Shown here in pieces: positions 1 to 9,387 of a DNA stretch of 29,883 nucleotides. Positions within the stretch are counted from its first letter, which is position 1, and the number at the start of each line of letters is the position of its first letter. The notes under the pieces are model-generated. The model saw only the letters and a list, made by a program, of their open reading frames with translations, was not told the DNA's origin and made no database searches. The translations under genes were made by a program, and so were the position numbers. This stretch comes from Chara braunii. Taxonomy: Eukaryota > Streptophyta > Charophyceae > Charales > Characeae. The stretch is taken from positions 1,593,247 through 1,623,129 of the forward strand of contig BFEA01000301.1 of the NCBI GenBank assembly GCA_003427395.1, written 5' to 3'.

Positions 1-66
<66 letters not shown>
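1..66. repeat. (GA)n microsatellite at the window edge
   Basis: There are 33 uninterrupted GA dinucleotides, running off the left edge so the true length is unknown. A matching (CT)n tract lies at 1570-1605. The segment between them carries an inverted piece of gag, so this tract may mark a rearrangement or assembly breakpoint. Confidence 0.98.
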
Positions 67-69
<3 letters not shown>

Positions 70-179
70 GGCGCGGGATTGCCATTTGTGATTGTTTGTG
101 TGTGTGTGGGGAGATCTTCCGCTAGAACGTGGAAATATACACCGCCACACTTTTTATTTCCTTTCGTGTGTAAGCTCTC

Positions 180-1205
180 CAGGGTATGGGTCTTCGCCAG
201 TCACCCATGTTCCTACCGAATCCCTTTGAGGGCACCAATCCATTTAGCAAGCGAGTTGCTGATCCCTCTAGGAAAGAGTAGTCATCACTTCCTCCTCCAC
301 CAACGTCCTCTTCGCCCTCACCCACACTTGCACCGTTCTCAACCAGGTGGCGAGACCCTCAACCTTCTTGTCTCCTGAGAAGGTTGGGGGTGTTTTCAGT
401 GGGGTCTTGGGGTACCAAGGGTGTTGCTGTCCCGCTGGCGGGACAGGTGGAGGCTATGGTGTAGCTCCAGCCACTGGACCAGAAGATGAAGAAGCGACAG
501 TCTATGCTGCCTGGTGTGGTACCAAACTGAGCCGGACAGGGGTCTGTCGTCGCTGAGAATGGCAGGCGTTCAAGGTCTGGTCCAGGTTGTCCTGGATAGC
601 GTCCACTTAGATGTCCATGTACGCGTGCATGGAGGGGATGCTCGCCTTAAGAATCCTTGCGGTGTCGTTAAGGGTCGAGTCATCTACCCCTCTAATGCAG
701 CTTCGTTTGCCTCTCTACTCTCTAGTGTGATACTTTTATTTCTAATCTCATTCTCCCTGTGGGTAGCTTTCTTAAGTTCCTCCTCTAGCCTTAAGCGGAT
801 CCTCTCTACTTGTCGGAGCTCCATTTGCTCCCTAATGCGTGGAGGCAGCGAGCTGGAATGCAAGCCCACCATCTGACTGGTCCAGGACCCTGCTGTACTG
901 GAAATGGACTGTCCAGTGCTGTTCGGCATTCCCAACGAGAAACCGTACATGGTTGTTGTAGTTGATGTCGCAGATGGCCATTGCTAGTGCGCTAGCCGCT
1001 GTCGCTGCCCACGATCTATCTACAACTATTGCAGCTTCCCACACAGTCTCAAGATTATGGGCCCTTGCTTCGGCCCTAAGTCTTTTCCCGTCTCCCGATA
1101 ATAGGACCTGGAACACTATAGGTACACTATAGGTACTCTAAGCGTGTCACGCCTAGTCTACCTTCGGTCGTCAACTGAACCTTCACCACCCTCTGATCCA
1201 CTCAT
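180..1205 (-). pseudogene. gag: Gag N-terminal half of a Ty3/gypsy element (element H family), inverted and decayed
   Basis: This is a broken retrotransposon Gag (the structural protein that forms the virus-like particle). Read on the - strand it starts with ATG at 1205 (MSGSEGG), matching the start of the gag in element G at 17917 (MSGSDTD). An in-frame TAG follows after 15 codons. Next comes an Ala/Arg-rich stretch, then a coiled-coil-like Glu/Arg/Lys-rich stretch (about 700-830, with the motif RQVERIR), then a capsid-type segment near 190-320 containing SFLEGSATRLLNGLV and MGDW, which parallels SYLEGKAAKWLDGLV and MADW in G. Homology ends near 180. Several frameshifts and stops are present. 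The C-terminal half of the same kind of gag lies on the + strand from 1606, so this half is inverted relative to the rest of the element. Family assignment is by comparison with the other copy in this window. Confidence 0.75.
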
Positions 1206-1567
1206 CAGCTAGGCAGACGTTGTCTGGACTAGTGTCCACTTTGGAACCTACCCCAACATGCGTCTGGCCGGTTCTAAAAATAAATAAAACAAGTGGACCT
1301 GACGCGGCCACGCTGCGGCGGAGGACGATGACAGAAACGTATTGTGAAACAGGCCAGACATCAGCTGGACTCCATCTTTGCAACACACCCGTGCGGGACA
1401 CCGGCCAACTTTGCAAACTGCCCCGGCAGTTGCCAAGTTTTCGTAGGCACAACTGCAAAAGGCCAAGCGAATTTGCACAGTCACGTGAGAGGGGCATAAC
1501 ACAAACATGTCCCAATCCCGGCGTCCCTCCACCGATCCATCTCTCTCCGGGAGATTGGAGACTTATT

Positions 1568-1569
<2 letters not shown>
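1206..1569 (-). other. Untranslated leader next to the inverted gag half; no gene seen
   Basis: The first 60-80 bases to the right of the gag start resemble the region just upstream of the gag start in element G (17918-17990), including a shared ACATGYGTCTG motif. The segment is therefore the 5' leader of the inverted piece. Further right I see no repeat partner in the window and no convincing coding sequence. The open frames on both strands have no recognisable motif. Confidence 0.5.

Positions 1570-1605
<36 letters not shown>
1570..1605. repeat. (CT)n microsatellite
   Basis: This is a nearly pure CT tract directly before the point where gag homology resumes on the + strand (REL at 1606). 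It is the reverse-complement partner of the (GA)n at 1-66, so the intervening block is bounded by inverted microsatellites. Confidence 0.95.
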
Positions 1606-1607
<2 letters not shown>

Positions 1608-2226
1608 CGAGCTCACCTCAGATGTAGAGCGATTGATTGTCGTCCCCGGGGTTGAGTACAATCCACAGGTCTTGTTGACCATGTTCTTGAGATGTCGTCC
1701 CAAGACATCAAGAACCTGTTAGCCAGCGAGACTCGGCTAGAGTATCGCACCTTTGAGGCCTTTATCAAGAAGGCCTTAGATTTTGAGGCTGCGCTAGGAG
1801 GTGCTCAGGCCCCCTCTACGGATGGAAAAAAAGAAGAGTCCACAAGAGTGTAAAAAGAAGGGTAGTTGATTGATGATGGTTGGTTTCGATGGGAATTAAA
1901 TTGAGATCGATGATGTGACTGATCTTATGGACGGCTCAAAGATAGATGACGAGGATGATGCTGAGGGTAGCAACCTCTCTATGGTAGTGAAGGGTAAGCC
2001 AGCTGGCCGCGACAAGGGCGGACAACAGAGGAGTCAGGGGCAAACCTCGAACCCGCACAAGATAGTGGCATGGGTTCGAGGAGGTTTGGATCAAGATGTG
2101 TGGCGGGATCGTTACCAGCGGGGTGCGTGCATTAACTGTGGCGTGTATGGCCATCAACAGTTTAAGTGCAAGAACGTTAAGGCCCTGGAGAAGTTACCAC
2201 CTAAGGGTGGGATACCTTTTTCCTAG
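1606..2226 (+). pseudogene. gag: Element H gag C-terminal half with CCHC zinc knuckle
   Basis: This is the end of the capsid domain followed by the nucleocapsid zinc knuckle, which binds RNA in retrotransposon Gag. The stretch starting ELTSDVERLIVVPG at 1609 matches ELTTTVESLIVVPG in the gag of element G. A one-base frameshift near 1697 moves the reading to the frame of NLLASETRLEYRTFEAF, which ends at a TAA at 1851. The zinc knuckle is in a further open stretch (1915-2226): CINCGVYGHQQFKC fits Cys-X2-Cys-X4-His-X4-Cys with all four ligands present. A basic, Gly/Gln-rich segment precedes it. It reads directly into the protease region. Confidence 0.85.
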
Positions 2227-3079
2227 AGTGGGGCCTTGTCGAGTTCCAGCTCGGGAAACACCTATGGCCAGTAGAAGTTATAGGTGCTTCTATTCTCGTT
2301 GAAGCGGGTGATGTACCCTCCCCGTTTCAAGAGAAGGCCAAAGCTATCGACTCCTTAGTCACCCCGCAGACGCATCCTGACCCAACGATACTCTGCTCAC
2401 TGGATGTGTTTGAGGCCTTGGAGGACCTACAAAGTGAGTGGTCGGCAAGGGACCCTCGTGAGTCCTGGGCGACATTGAGTAACGGTCCTAGAGGGGAGCA
2501 TTTCGTTGTTGAAGTTGGTGTTGGGGACCACAAATGTTTGGTGTTCGTAGACATCGGCTCCACCCATAATTTTATAAGTTGTGATTGCATTGAGAGACTA
2601 CGCCTACAGGACCGGGTGTAGCGCCTGAGTAGACCGGTAACATCTATTTTGGCCAACAAAGAGCACATGATGGTAGAGGACTACGTGAAAGACGTGGTCT
2701 GCACTTTCTTCTATCGAGGAGGGGAACAAATGCATAAGATATTGTTCCTGGTTAGTGACGATCTGCCTTTCGACATGTTGTTAGGCATGTACTACCTTGA
2801 GGTTGCCGAGCCCAGTTTGACTGGGACAGAAAAGCGTTGAAGCATGAGTTGCCTAATGGGAGGACCGTTAGACTGACTAAGTATAAAGCTAGTAGGTTGA
2901 TTGACTCCTATGGGTGTTTGTGCGCATCGGCCTTTTATAACTATTATAAACAAAACCAAGAGGAGGGTATGTACTTGGTCTTTGTCTCTGCAAAAGATGA
3001 GGCCATTAAATCACCCCCAGAGATAGAAAGTGTCGTCGCTAGGTACCCTCATCTGTTTGAGGAGCCCACTGTGTTGTAG
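2227..3079 (+). pseudogene. pol: Element H aspartic protease (retropepsin) region, active site changed
   Basis: Retropepsin cleaves the Gag-Pol polyprotein. The active-site loop is at about 2547-2570 and reads FVDIGSTHNFIS. The family normally has Asp-Ser/Thr-Gly, and here the middle residue is Ile (ATC at 2553-2555), which would be expected to disable catalysis. The second conserved element is FDMLLGMYYL near 2770, corresponding to the I-L-G motif before the C-terminal helix. A stop at 2619-2621 and further stops near 2838 and 3077 break the frame. The region from about 2830 to 3079 is the linker to reverse transcriptase (PHLFEEPTVL resembles the conserved segment before RT). Confidence 0.8.
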
Positions 3080-3768
3080 ACAGGGAGGTTGTCCATGCCA
3101 TAGAGATCATCCTTGGGAGCAAGATACCCAAAGGGACAATCTATAGGATGGCTCCGACCGAGTTGGACGAGCTCCGTGGGCAACTGAAAGAGCTCACAGA
3201 AAAGGGTTGGATGCTGCCTAGCATCTCCCTCTTCGCCTCACCAGTTCTATTTGTACTGAAGAAAGGGGGATTACCTAGGATGTGCATTGATTATAGAGGC
3301 CGCAATGCCATCNCTGTTAAAACCGCAGAGCCCTTACCGCGCATCGATGACCTATTGGATAGGGTGCAGGGATGTAAGCACTTCACGAAAATAAACTTGA
3401 AGTCGGACTACCATCAAATTTCCATTAGACCTGAAGATCAGCACAAAACCGCATTTCAGACTAGGTACGGTCAGTACAAGTTTGTGGTGATGCCCTTCGA
3501 CCTTTGCAATGCGCCCGCCGGGTACATTCCAACACGCCATGAATAGGATATACCATGACTACTTGGATTGTCGTGTAGAAATGTCGAGGAGCATGCTCAA
3601 CAACACAAGTATAAGATCAATTTAGAGAAATGCGAATTTGGTTGCACTAAAATCTTGTACTTGGGTCATGAAGTATCTGTGGAGGGTATTAGGCCTGAAG
3701 ATGCGAAGGTGGCTAGCATTAGGGACTGGCCACGACCCGAGTCTGTGACCGAGGTCATATACTTCTAG
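3080..3768 (+). pseudogene. pol: Element H reverse transcriptase, catalytic YxDD block deleted
   Basis: This encodes an RNA-dependent DNA polymerase fragment. The fingers and palm N-terminus are well preserved in the open stretch 3148-3546: ELDELRGQLKELTEKGW, then FVLKKGG, MCIDYRGRNAI, motif A ([14 protein letters not shown], catalytic Asp replaced by Asn within KINLKS), and motif B ([12 protein letters not shown]). After HDYLD near 3567 the sequence jumps to a region resembling EEHAQ and then YKINLEKCEFG at 3612, so the block that should carry YxDD is absent. A single extra base near 3527 breaks the frame. The connection segment ILYLGHEVSVEGI and DWPRPESVTEV is intact, and a TAG follows at 3766. 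One base is undetermined (N at 3313). Confidence 0.88.
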
Positions 3769-3771
3769 GGG

Positions 3772-4330
3772 ATGTGTGGTTATTACCGCAATTTTGTACA
3801 AAACTACAATACGCTCGCATCTCCCTTGATCGATCTAATGCGCCTTGACACTCCATGGGAATGGACAGACGCATGTGAGGCTGCTTTCAAGAGATTGAAG
3901 CATGCCCTCACACATCATGAGGTTCTCATGGTCCCCAATCCTCAAAGGCCATTTGTAGTGACAACAGACGCAAGCCAGTATGGCATAGGCGAAGTTTTGG
4001 CTCAGCAGGAAGGGAAAAAGTTGAGGCCGATGAAGTACAGGAGCAAGAAAATGCCATCTAAGAAACTGGCGAAGTCCACGTGTGAAAGGGAACTTTGCGC
4101 CCTCTACAAGGCACTTATCCACTGGAGGCACTATCCCTCTACAAGGCACTTATCCACTGGAGGCACTATCTGTTGGGATGGTTCTTCTATTTGAGAACCG
4201 ACCATTAGACACTCTCGGACGCACTCAAACACTGGATTGACGTCATAGACCAGTATGACTTCAAGCTAGACGACCTGAAAGGAGAGTATAACAAGGTTGC
4301 AGATGCATTGTCCGGTAGGGCAGGCTACAA
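3772..4330 (+). pseudogene. pol: Element H RNase H domain and tether
   Basis: RNase H removes the RNA strand of the RNA/DNA hybrid during reverse transcription. The frame resumes with MCGYYRNFVQNY, the standard Ty3/gypsy segment linking RT to RNase H. The catalytic core begins with VVTTDASQYGIGEVLAQQ (first Asp present) and continues through STCERELCALYKAL (Glu present). A 35-bp tandem duplication at 4100-4169 then throws the frame off. The remainder is recognisable in another frame as HWIDVIDQYDFKL and NKVADALSGR near 4222-4320, the conserved end of the RNase H/tether region. Confidence 0.85.
4100..4169. repeat. 35-bp perfect tandem duplication inside RNase H
   Basis: The unit at 4100-4134 is repeated without mismatch at 4135-4169. 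Thirty-five is not a multiple of three, so this event alone frameshifts the RNase H coding sequence. The perfect identity suggests it is recent relative to the other lesions. Confidence 0.97.
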
Positions 4331-5227
4331 AGGTGCGCTAATTACCGAGTTTGTCTTAACTGACGATGTCACTCGGTCCTTGGTGGAAGCCTACAAGGAA
4401 GACACTGTCACGATGGACATCTTTCGCAAATGAGTTTGTGATGGTGGATGGTTTCTTTTTCTTGAAAAGGCAGGATTCACAAGGTTGGTTGTCCCACCTT
4501 GAGAAATTTTGCGTAGTTTATTTTTAGGTGAGTGCCATAATGCAATGGGACATTTCGGCTACAAGAAGACTTTTGCTAACTTAGTACAGCGATTCCGGTG
4601 GCCTAACATGCCGGCCAATGTAAAGAAATATGTGTAGACTTGCCAAGTTTGTCAGCGGGACAAGCCGTGGACTCGAGGCCTGCTTGGGTTATTGAAGCCC
4701 CTATCCATTCCTGCTGGTCCAGGACAGAGTGTTTCCATGGATTTCATGGATACCCTAGTGACCGGGAAGAATGGCAAAAGGCATATCTTCGTCATACTGG
4801 ATAGGTTCACTAAGTCCGCTAGACTAATCGCCATGTCGGAGACTGCTAGTTCTGAGCACGTCATCAAGTTGTTCATGGACAATTGGGTGTGTTACTTTGG
4901 ACTGCCAAAGACTGTTGTTAGTTATAGAGATGTCCGGTTTACTTGTGAGATGTGGAAGAAGGCCGTTGAACAGATGGGCAGCCAGCTTCAAATGACTTAT
5001 GGGAATCATCCCAAAGCAAGTGGCAGGCTGAACAAATGAACCGTATGGTGCAGCATCTGCTGAGGCATTACATCAAGCCCAGCCAGAATGACTGGGATGA
5101 AAAGTTACCTCTCATTGTCAGTCTGTACAATAACGCTGTAAACAACACCACCGGGGTCACCCCAAATCAGCTGCATCTGAGATGGAAGCCTAGATCTGCT
5201 CTAGACTTCCTCCTGCCTGAAAACTGA
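4331..5227 (+). pseudogene. pol: Element H integrase: zinc-binding domain and DDE core, catalytic Asp lost
   Basis: Integrase inserts the cDNA into the host genome. The N-terminal HHCC domain is at about 4530-4665: ECHNAMGHFGYKKT supplies the two His, and CQVCQRDK the two Cys after a TAG in the same stretch. The core starts at 4692. The first catalytic Asp is present in SVSMDFMDTL. The second should be the first Asp of S-D-R-D but is Tyr (TAT at 4923-4925, in VVSYRDVRF). A missing base near 5025 ends the frame just before the segment that carries the catalytic Glu, which continues in the next frame (5036-5227, MVQHLLRHY, DWDEKLPLIVSLYN, TGVTPNQL). The order and motifs are typical of Ty3/gypsy integrases. 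Confidence 0.88.
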
Positions 5228-5848
5228 ACTGCTGCAACTCCTGGAACCATTAAATTTGGTGTCCTGTATTAGAAATTGTTGCAGTAGACTGTCGAACGCA
5301 TCAATAAATCTCAGGAAGCTATGATTGCTTCTGAGAATAAACGTCGCAGACAGTCTCCACATTTCAGGTAGGGGAACGTGTCTGGGTCAAGGCTAGTTAG
5401 TTGGGACAGGAGTTTGGCATCTCTAGGAAACTAATGCCTCAGTATTTCGGTCCCTGGAAGTCTTAGAGATTGTGGGGAATGATTTGGATGGTCCCTCGTA
5501 CGCTATTCGTATCCCTGGTCACCTACGCACTTATCCTGTTTTTCACGCCTCCAAGCTTGCACCTTTCGCTGAGACACCACGGTTCCCATCACGGAGATCT
5601 ATGCTGCCGCCAACCATGGATGGCCAGGTGGACGTCGACGATATCCTGGAGCACAAAGACATGCCTGTTTCCAAGCCAGCTGGAAGGGATAGGCCGCCAA
5701 AACGTGTGAGAGAATACGTAGTTCATGCATCATGCATCATACGGATCCCAAGGAAGATCGATGGTTTACAAGGGAGGAACTGGTCAAGACAGCTCCTCAG
5801 ATCGTGGCCGAGTATGAGAGGAAATTGAAGGGGAAGGCACCACCATAA
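5228..5848 (+). pseudogene. pol: Element H integrase C-terminus with GPY/F and chromodomain-like tail
   Basis: Stops interrupt 5228-5470, but the later part reads well. GPSYAIRIPGHLRTYPVFH and ASKLAPF form the C-terminal beta-barrel segment of gypsy integrases. This leads into VDDILEHKD, REYVV and, after a frame change near 5735, DRWFTREELVKTAP and EYERKLKG, ending at a TAA at 5846-5848. The last part aligns by eye to the end of a chromodomain (the W-E-P-E-x-L-x-N-A-P region), which in chromoviruses targets integration to histone marks. The aromatic cage residues are not clearly conserved, so I call it chromodomain-like. A short CATGCAT duplication near 5725-5740 probably caused the frame change. 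Confidence 0.8.
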
Positions 5849-5873
5849 AGCATCTCAGCGGACTTTCGAAGCT

Positions 5874-5886
5874 AAGGGGAATGGAA
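5874..5886 (+). promoter_or_regulatory. Polypurine tract of element H (plus-strand DNA primer)
   Basis: AAGGGGAATGGAA lies directly before the LTR start TGCGAGG. The same tract, with small differences, occurs at the same position in element G (15743-15755, - strand), which supports the assignment. Confidence 0.75.
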
Positions 5887-6621
5887 TGCGAGGAATGAGC
5901 CCTCACGTGTCCCCTATCAGACATACGCATGTTCTGGGTAGAGCCCCCAGCAAGCCGAGTGCCCGCCCTAAGTGAGGGCGGGCCTGAATATTCATTGGAG
6001 GCCAAAATTCGATGTTTGTCATATATGGGTATTCACGCCCTTGCGGCATGCTAGTTGGTTGAGTGGACTAGTGAGCCTCACTAAGCTGTGTCCTACAGTT
6101 GGCCCAGGCTTTGGCAGGTGCGCCTGGGCACATACACACAAAGTAGGGCCGATACATCTTGAAGTGGCCACAGGCCTATGCAAAAGCAGTACTGTCGACG
6201 TACCTACCCCGGGGTCATGTGCAAAATGCAGCAAACAGCCCAAGTCTGGAAACCGAGGTTGTGCCCAACTGTAAAGGGCCGAGGCCCTCAACTGTAGTCT
6301 CGGGTTTGGGCGCAGGTACTGGGGCCCAACAGGAAGCTCCTGGAAGCTTCCAGCCAGGCCACACGCAGCAACGCAGCGGATGCCACTTCCATATAGTAAG
6401 AAGAGCAGCCAGGGCCTGGGTATTCTGGCTCGGGCAGGCAATGCGGTCACGCTGCGGCGCTGCTGCGTTAGAGGCTGCGTGCTGCGTTGAGGCTTGAGTG
6501 TGTGCGGGCGCTTGTGTGGTGAAGTTGGGCGGTACAAGGCAGCGAAGCGCTAGCAGCCATAGCCTGGCTGCAGGGCGATCGGTGGTCTTCAGGAATGAGG
6601 CGAGTGTGGGTGGACAGGGTC
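5887..6621 (+). repeat. 3' LTR of element H, left part (interrupted by element F)
   Basis: It begins TGCGAGGAATGAGCCCTC after the polypurine tract. The reverse complements of the LTRs at 14266-15742, 19237-20288 and 20380-21431 begin TGTGAGGATTGAGCCCTC. Shared blocks follow, such as CCCAGCAAGCC and GTGCCCGCCCTAAGTGA near 5945-5975. The rest is more diverged. It stops at 6621, exactly at the target duplication of element F, and the missing end of the LTR is found at 24477-24838. Frames seen here have no recognisable motif, so I call no gene. Confidence 0.75.
6617..6621. other. Target-site duplication GGGTC, left copy (element F)
   Basis: GGGTC lies directly outside the F LTR end at 6622. The same five bases lie directly outside the other F LTR end, at 24472-24476. 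Five-base duplications are usual for Ty3/gypsy integration. Confidence 0.85.
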
Positions 6622-7778
6622 TCTTACATGCCCAGTTGGGCGATGTACATAATAACCGAGGATCCGCAATGTGATAAAAAGGACTGAATGGACAATGCAA
6701 TGCAAGTAGGATCTCAACAAGCAATGTGCATTCCGATACATACGAAATGGTGCTTTATAGCGCAGGGAAGACTTAGATACAACACTTGACCTGACCGAGA
6801 CTGACCTCTGTCACGTAGTACAAGATAGCGAAGCAGAATGCTAGAATACTGATGACTAGCCCAATCAAGGTTTCAACGCAGACCAAACATACATCATGCT
6901 CATCACAAGGTGTGGAGCCTCGCGCTATTACACAGGAAGGAAGTGCCAGGCCCAGACATATACAAACGAAGAGGAGGGGATCAGACGAAGAAGAGGGGGA
7001 GAGATGGGAGTGTCGTCAACACCAAGTCTTTGTCGGAAGTCCCAAATAATCCCTCGTCAAAATGTTCGAAGCCCAAAAGTCGAGTCTGGATCCAATGTTA
7101 CCAAGCTCTCTCTCTCTCTTTCTCTCGTAGTCTGCTGATGCAGTGAAGTCAGATAATGAGAGGGTGAGAGGGAGATGGTGGACTGAGAAGAGGAAGAAAG
7201 CTCTCTCTCTCACGAGCCAGGTACTAACCTGTGAAGTTGGCGCTCTGTTGGAGGTACCTCGAAGACGAAGTTGGAGCAACGGCGCTGCAGGTAGGTACTC
7301 CTGGCCTCCGCCCAATCTCTCTCTCTCTAGTACTATCCTAGCTATGGAGCCCAACGCTGAAGACTACAGCTACCTACTGACGCCCAGCGTTGAAGACTAA
7401 TGCTAACGCTACTACTCTTGCAGCGCTCCCTCCAGAGTACTGTTGCCGAATCCTGAAGACTACGGACCTCCTCCTGGCTACCCGTGAAGTGCATGGGAAG
7501 TGCCTATGTACTATCTCGGCTTGCCTCCCGACTGCCTCCGATTGCTTGCAGCGGCAGGGCGGGCAGTCCAGGAGGCTGCTCTTGCCAATGCCGAACTGAG
7601 CCAGGGGCTGACGCTGCAGCTGTCGTGGGAACAGGCCAAAAATAGCCCGTTACTAAAACCTTGGTTCGGTGCTTGAGTTTTAGGGCAGGCCGGTCTGATG
7701 ATATTGGTTTTCAGGCTTTCGGCATGAGGGACGCAGGGCCTGCAAAATGGCCCTCGTGTGCAGGCGCAACATGTAACA
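6622..7778 (-). repeat. 3' LTR of element F
   Basis: On the - strand it runs from TGTTACATG at 7778 to CATGTAAGA at 6622. The last bases were presumably CATGTAACA, with one change. It matches the 5' LTR at 21719-24471 over blocks such as 6640-7180 (to 21735-22340) and 7180-7700 (to 23776-24250). It contains CT-rich tracts near 7105-7130, 7200-7215 and 7315-7330, and several CCAGCGCTGAAGACTA-type direct repeats near 7350-7400. It lacks the TATA box seen in the solo LTR of the same family at 22778. No gene is called in it. Confidence 0.88.
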
Positions 7779-7791
7779 CCCCCCCTCCTTA
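7779..7791 (-). promoter_or_regulatory. Polypurine tract of element F, overlapping the pol stop codon
   Basis: On the - strand the pol stop TAA (7791-7789) runs straight into GGAGGGGGGG and then the LTR start TGTTACATG. Coding sequence therefore ends only about ten bases from the LTR, and the stop codon is part of the purine tract. Confidence 0.8.
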
Positions 7792-8378
7792 TGAAGTCAA
7801 GTCGGGGCGAGGGCGAAGCCGAGGATCTGAAGGTGGAACCTGGACGCGGGCGTGGCGTGGAGCCGAAGAGACCGACTTGCCTTGCATCTTGTGTTTGTAG
7901 CGTGCGAGAACGTCTGGAGCTGTTGCTTGAAGTTCCGCACGGGTCAACCAACGGCCAGCTCGGTGTGTGCAGTATGCAAAATGCACCAAATACTCGGTTG
8001 GCCTGTTGCTGTAGCGTCGCTAGGAGATGATGTCGCCGACCTCCTGAAAACCGTCCATAGAAGGTGGGTCTTGCGAACGTCTCCCGGGAAAATCGTCATG
8101 TTCCGCTGGCGTGTAAAGAGCCAACTTGGAACAATGAAAGACAAGGTAGACGGGCAAGTGGGCGGGCGCCTGAATCGTGAACGAAGGTCCCTCGGGTGCG
8201 TCTCCAGCGGGTGCTACGATCGGCCAAGGCCTCATCCATTTCGGGAGGAGCTTGCGAGAGATATCTTGTTCAAGGCTGAATTCCGCGGCGGAGACCCAAA
8301 TGAGATCGCCGGCGCGGAATGGGCAAGGAAGACCTGGCGATTGGCCTGCTGGCTCATGCGTTGCTGCGTCTTGGCCAT
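7789..8378 (-). pseudogene. pol: Element F integrase C-terminus and chromodomain-like tail
   Basis: After a frame change near 8290 the segment KWMRPWPIVAP / GPSFTIQAPAHLPVY / FHCSKLALY (about 8240-8120) is the C-terminal barrel of a gypsy integrase (GPY/F type). It is followed by DPPSMDGFQEVGDIIS and then, in another frame, HFAYCTHRAGRWLTRAEL and APDVLARYKHKM, ending at the TAA at 7789. This tail has the layout of a chromodomain end and parallels the tail of element H (WFTREEL, then AP and a Tyr). Two or more frameshifts separate the pieces. In a working element the tail would guide insertion to particular chromatin. Confidence 0.8.
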
Positions 8379-9230
8379 CTAGTCGCGTGCCTTGACAAGT
8401 AGCTCTTGCATCCGACGCAAGAAAAGAAGATGGTCGTCGCTCTCGGTCGTTCGTGGAGTGATGGTGTCCAACAGCGACGTGACCGGCGAGCCGTGCTCGA
8501 ACTCAAGAGGCGATATCGCGATAGCCGGGTGGATGGAAGAGTTGTAGGCTAACTCGACATCCGGCAGCCGCTCAACCCAGTCCTTCTGGTCAAGACGGAT
8601 GAGAGTGCAAAGGCGAACCTGTGCGGTTTGGTGCGCCCTTTTCGTTTGGCCATCGGTTTGAAGGTGGCGAGCTGAACTGGGCTTGAGAGATAAGCCCCAT
8701 CGCTCGATGAGTGCCAACCAAAAATCAGACATGAACCGAGTGTCGCGGTCGCAGACGATTTCCTTGGGGTAACCCTTGGTTCCAATCCAACCGGCGAAGA
8801 GAACCTCGGCCAACTCCGGTGCCGACAAGGCAAAAACATGGCGAACTTGGTGAGTCGGTCGATCACCGTGAGAATCCCATGCACTCTGGTCTTGTGCTTG
8901 GGGAACGGGCCGGTAATGTCCATGGCAATTTTGCTTCCCTTTGCCTCAATGGGATCGGTAATGGTCGTAACTCGCCGTACGGACGATGGTTGCGGGATTT
9001 GCAGCGTCGACAAACCCCGCATGACTGGCAATAGCGTGTGACGTCGCCGAGAAGGCCGGGCCACCAGAACCGCTCACGAAGTCGGCCAATCGTGCGATTG
9101 ACTCCAAAGTGTCCAGTGGCGGGAGCATCGTGGAACTCGCCAAGAAGCCGCGTATGCAAGTGAGGATCACTCGGTACGCAAAGAAGGTCATTCCCCCGTG
9201 TGTGGACAACCAAGTACCCGTGTTGGATCC
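8379..9230 (-). pseudogene. pol: Element F integrase zinc domain and core, catalytic Glu replaced by Lys
   Basis: The HHCC zinc domain is at about 9135-9010: HDAPATGHFGVNRTIG, then YCQSCGVCRRC, with both His and both Cys present. The core reads SKIAMDITGPFPKHKTRVHG (first Asp, around 8930) in one frame and EIVCDRDTRFMSDFW (second Asp, around 8750) in another, so a frameshift lies between them. The third catalytic residue should be Glu in the motif H-P-Q-T-D-G-Q-T-E-R. Here it is HLQTDGQTKR, with Lys (AAA on the - strand at 8642-8640). The remainder (DWVERLPDVELAYNSSIH) is typical. The Lys and the Leu for Pro would leave this enzyme inactive. Confidence 0.9.
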
Positions 9231-9387
9231 GGTAGTGAGAAGGCGCCGGATAAGGAGAGGAGCAATTCGCGTACTTGTCGCGAAACTCGGGGTCGGCTTG
9301 GTTCCGCGGATGAAGAGCATCCGCAAAATGGTCAGACTTCTCGGGAATGTGATCTGTAAAGAAGTCGAACTGGTCGATGAAAGCCGT
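9231..9387 (-). pseudogene. pol: Element F linker between RNase H and integrase
   Basis: This is a short piece of pol coding sequence between the end of the RNase H open stretch and the integrase zinc domain. It is out of frame with both. Reading frames change within it and I see no domain of its own. The long open frames on both strands here (such as 8946-9647 on the - strand) have no conserved motif and I treat them as shadows. Confidence 0.55.

Noticed and set aside
3313-3313. N in the reverse transcriptase of element H as a second assembly join
   Set aside because: The sequence on both sides is continuous with RT and not duplicated, so it is just one uncertain base.
6019-6724. Two 170-codon frames on the - strand near the LTR junction
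   Set aside because: They run across the border between the H LTR and the F LTR, so the frame was created by the insertion. There is no motif.
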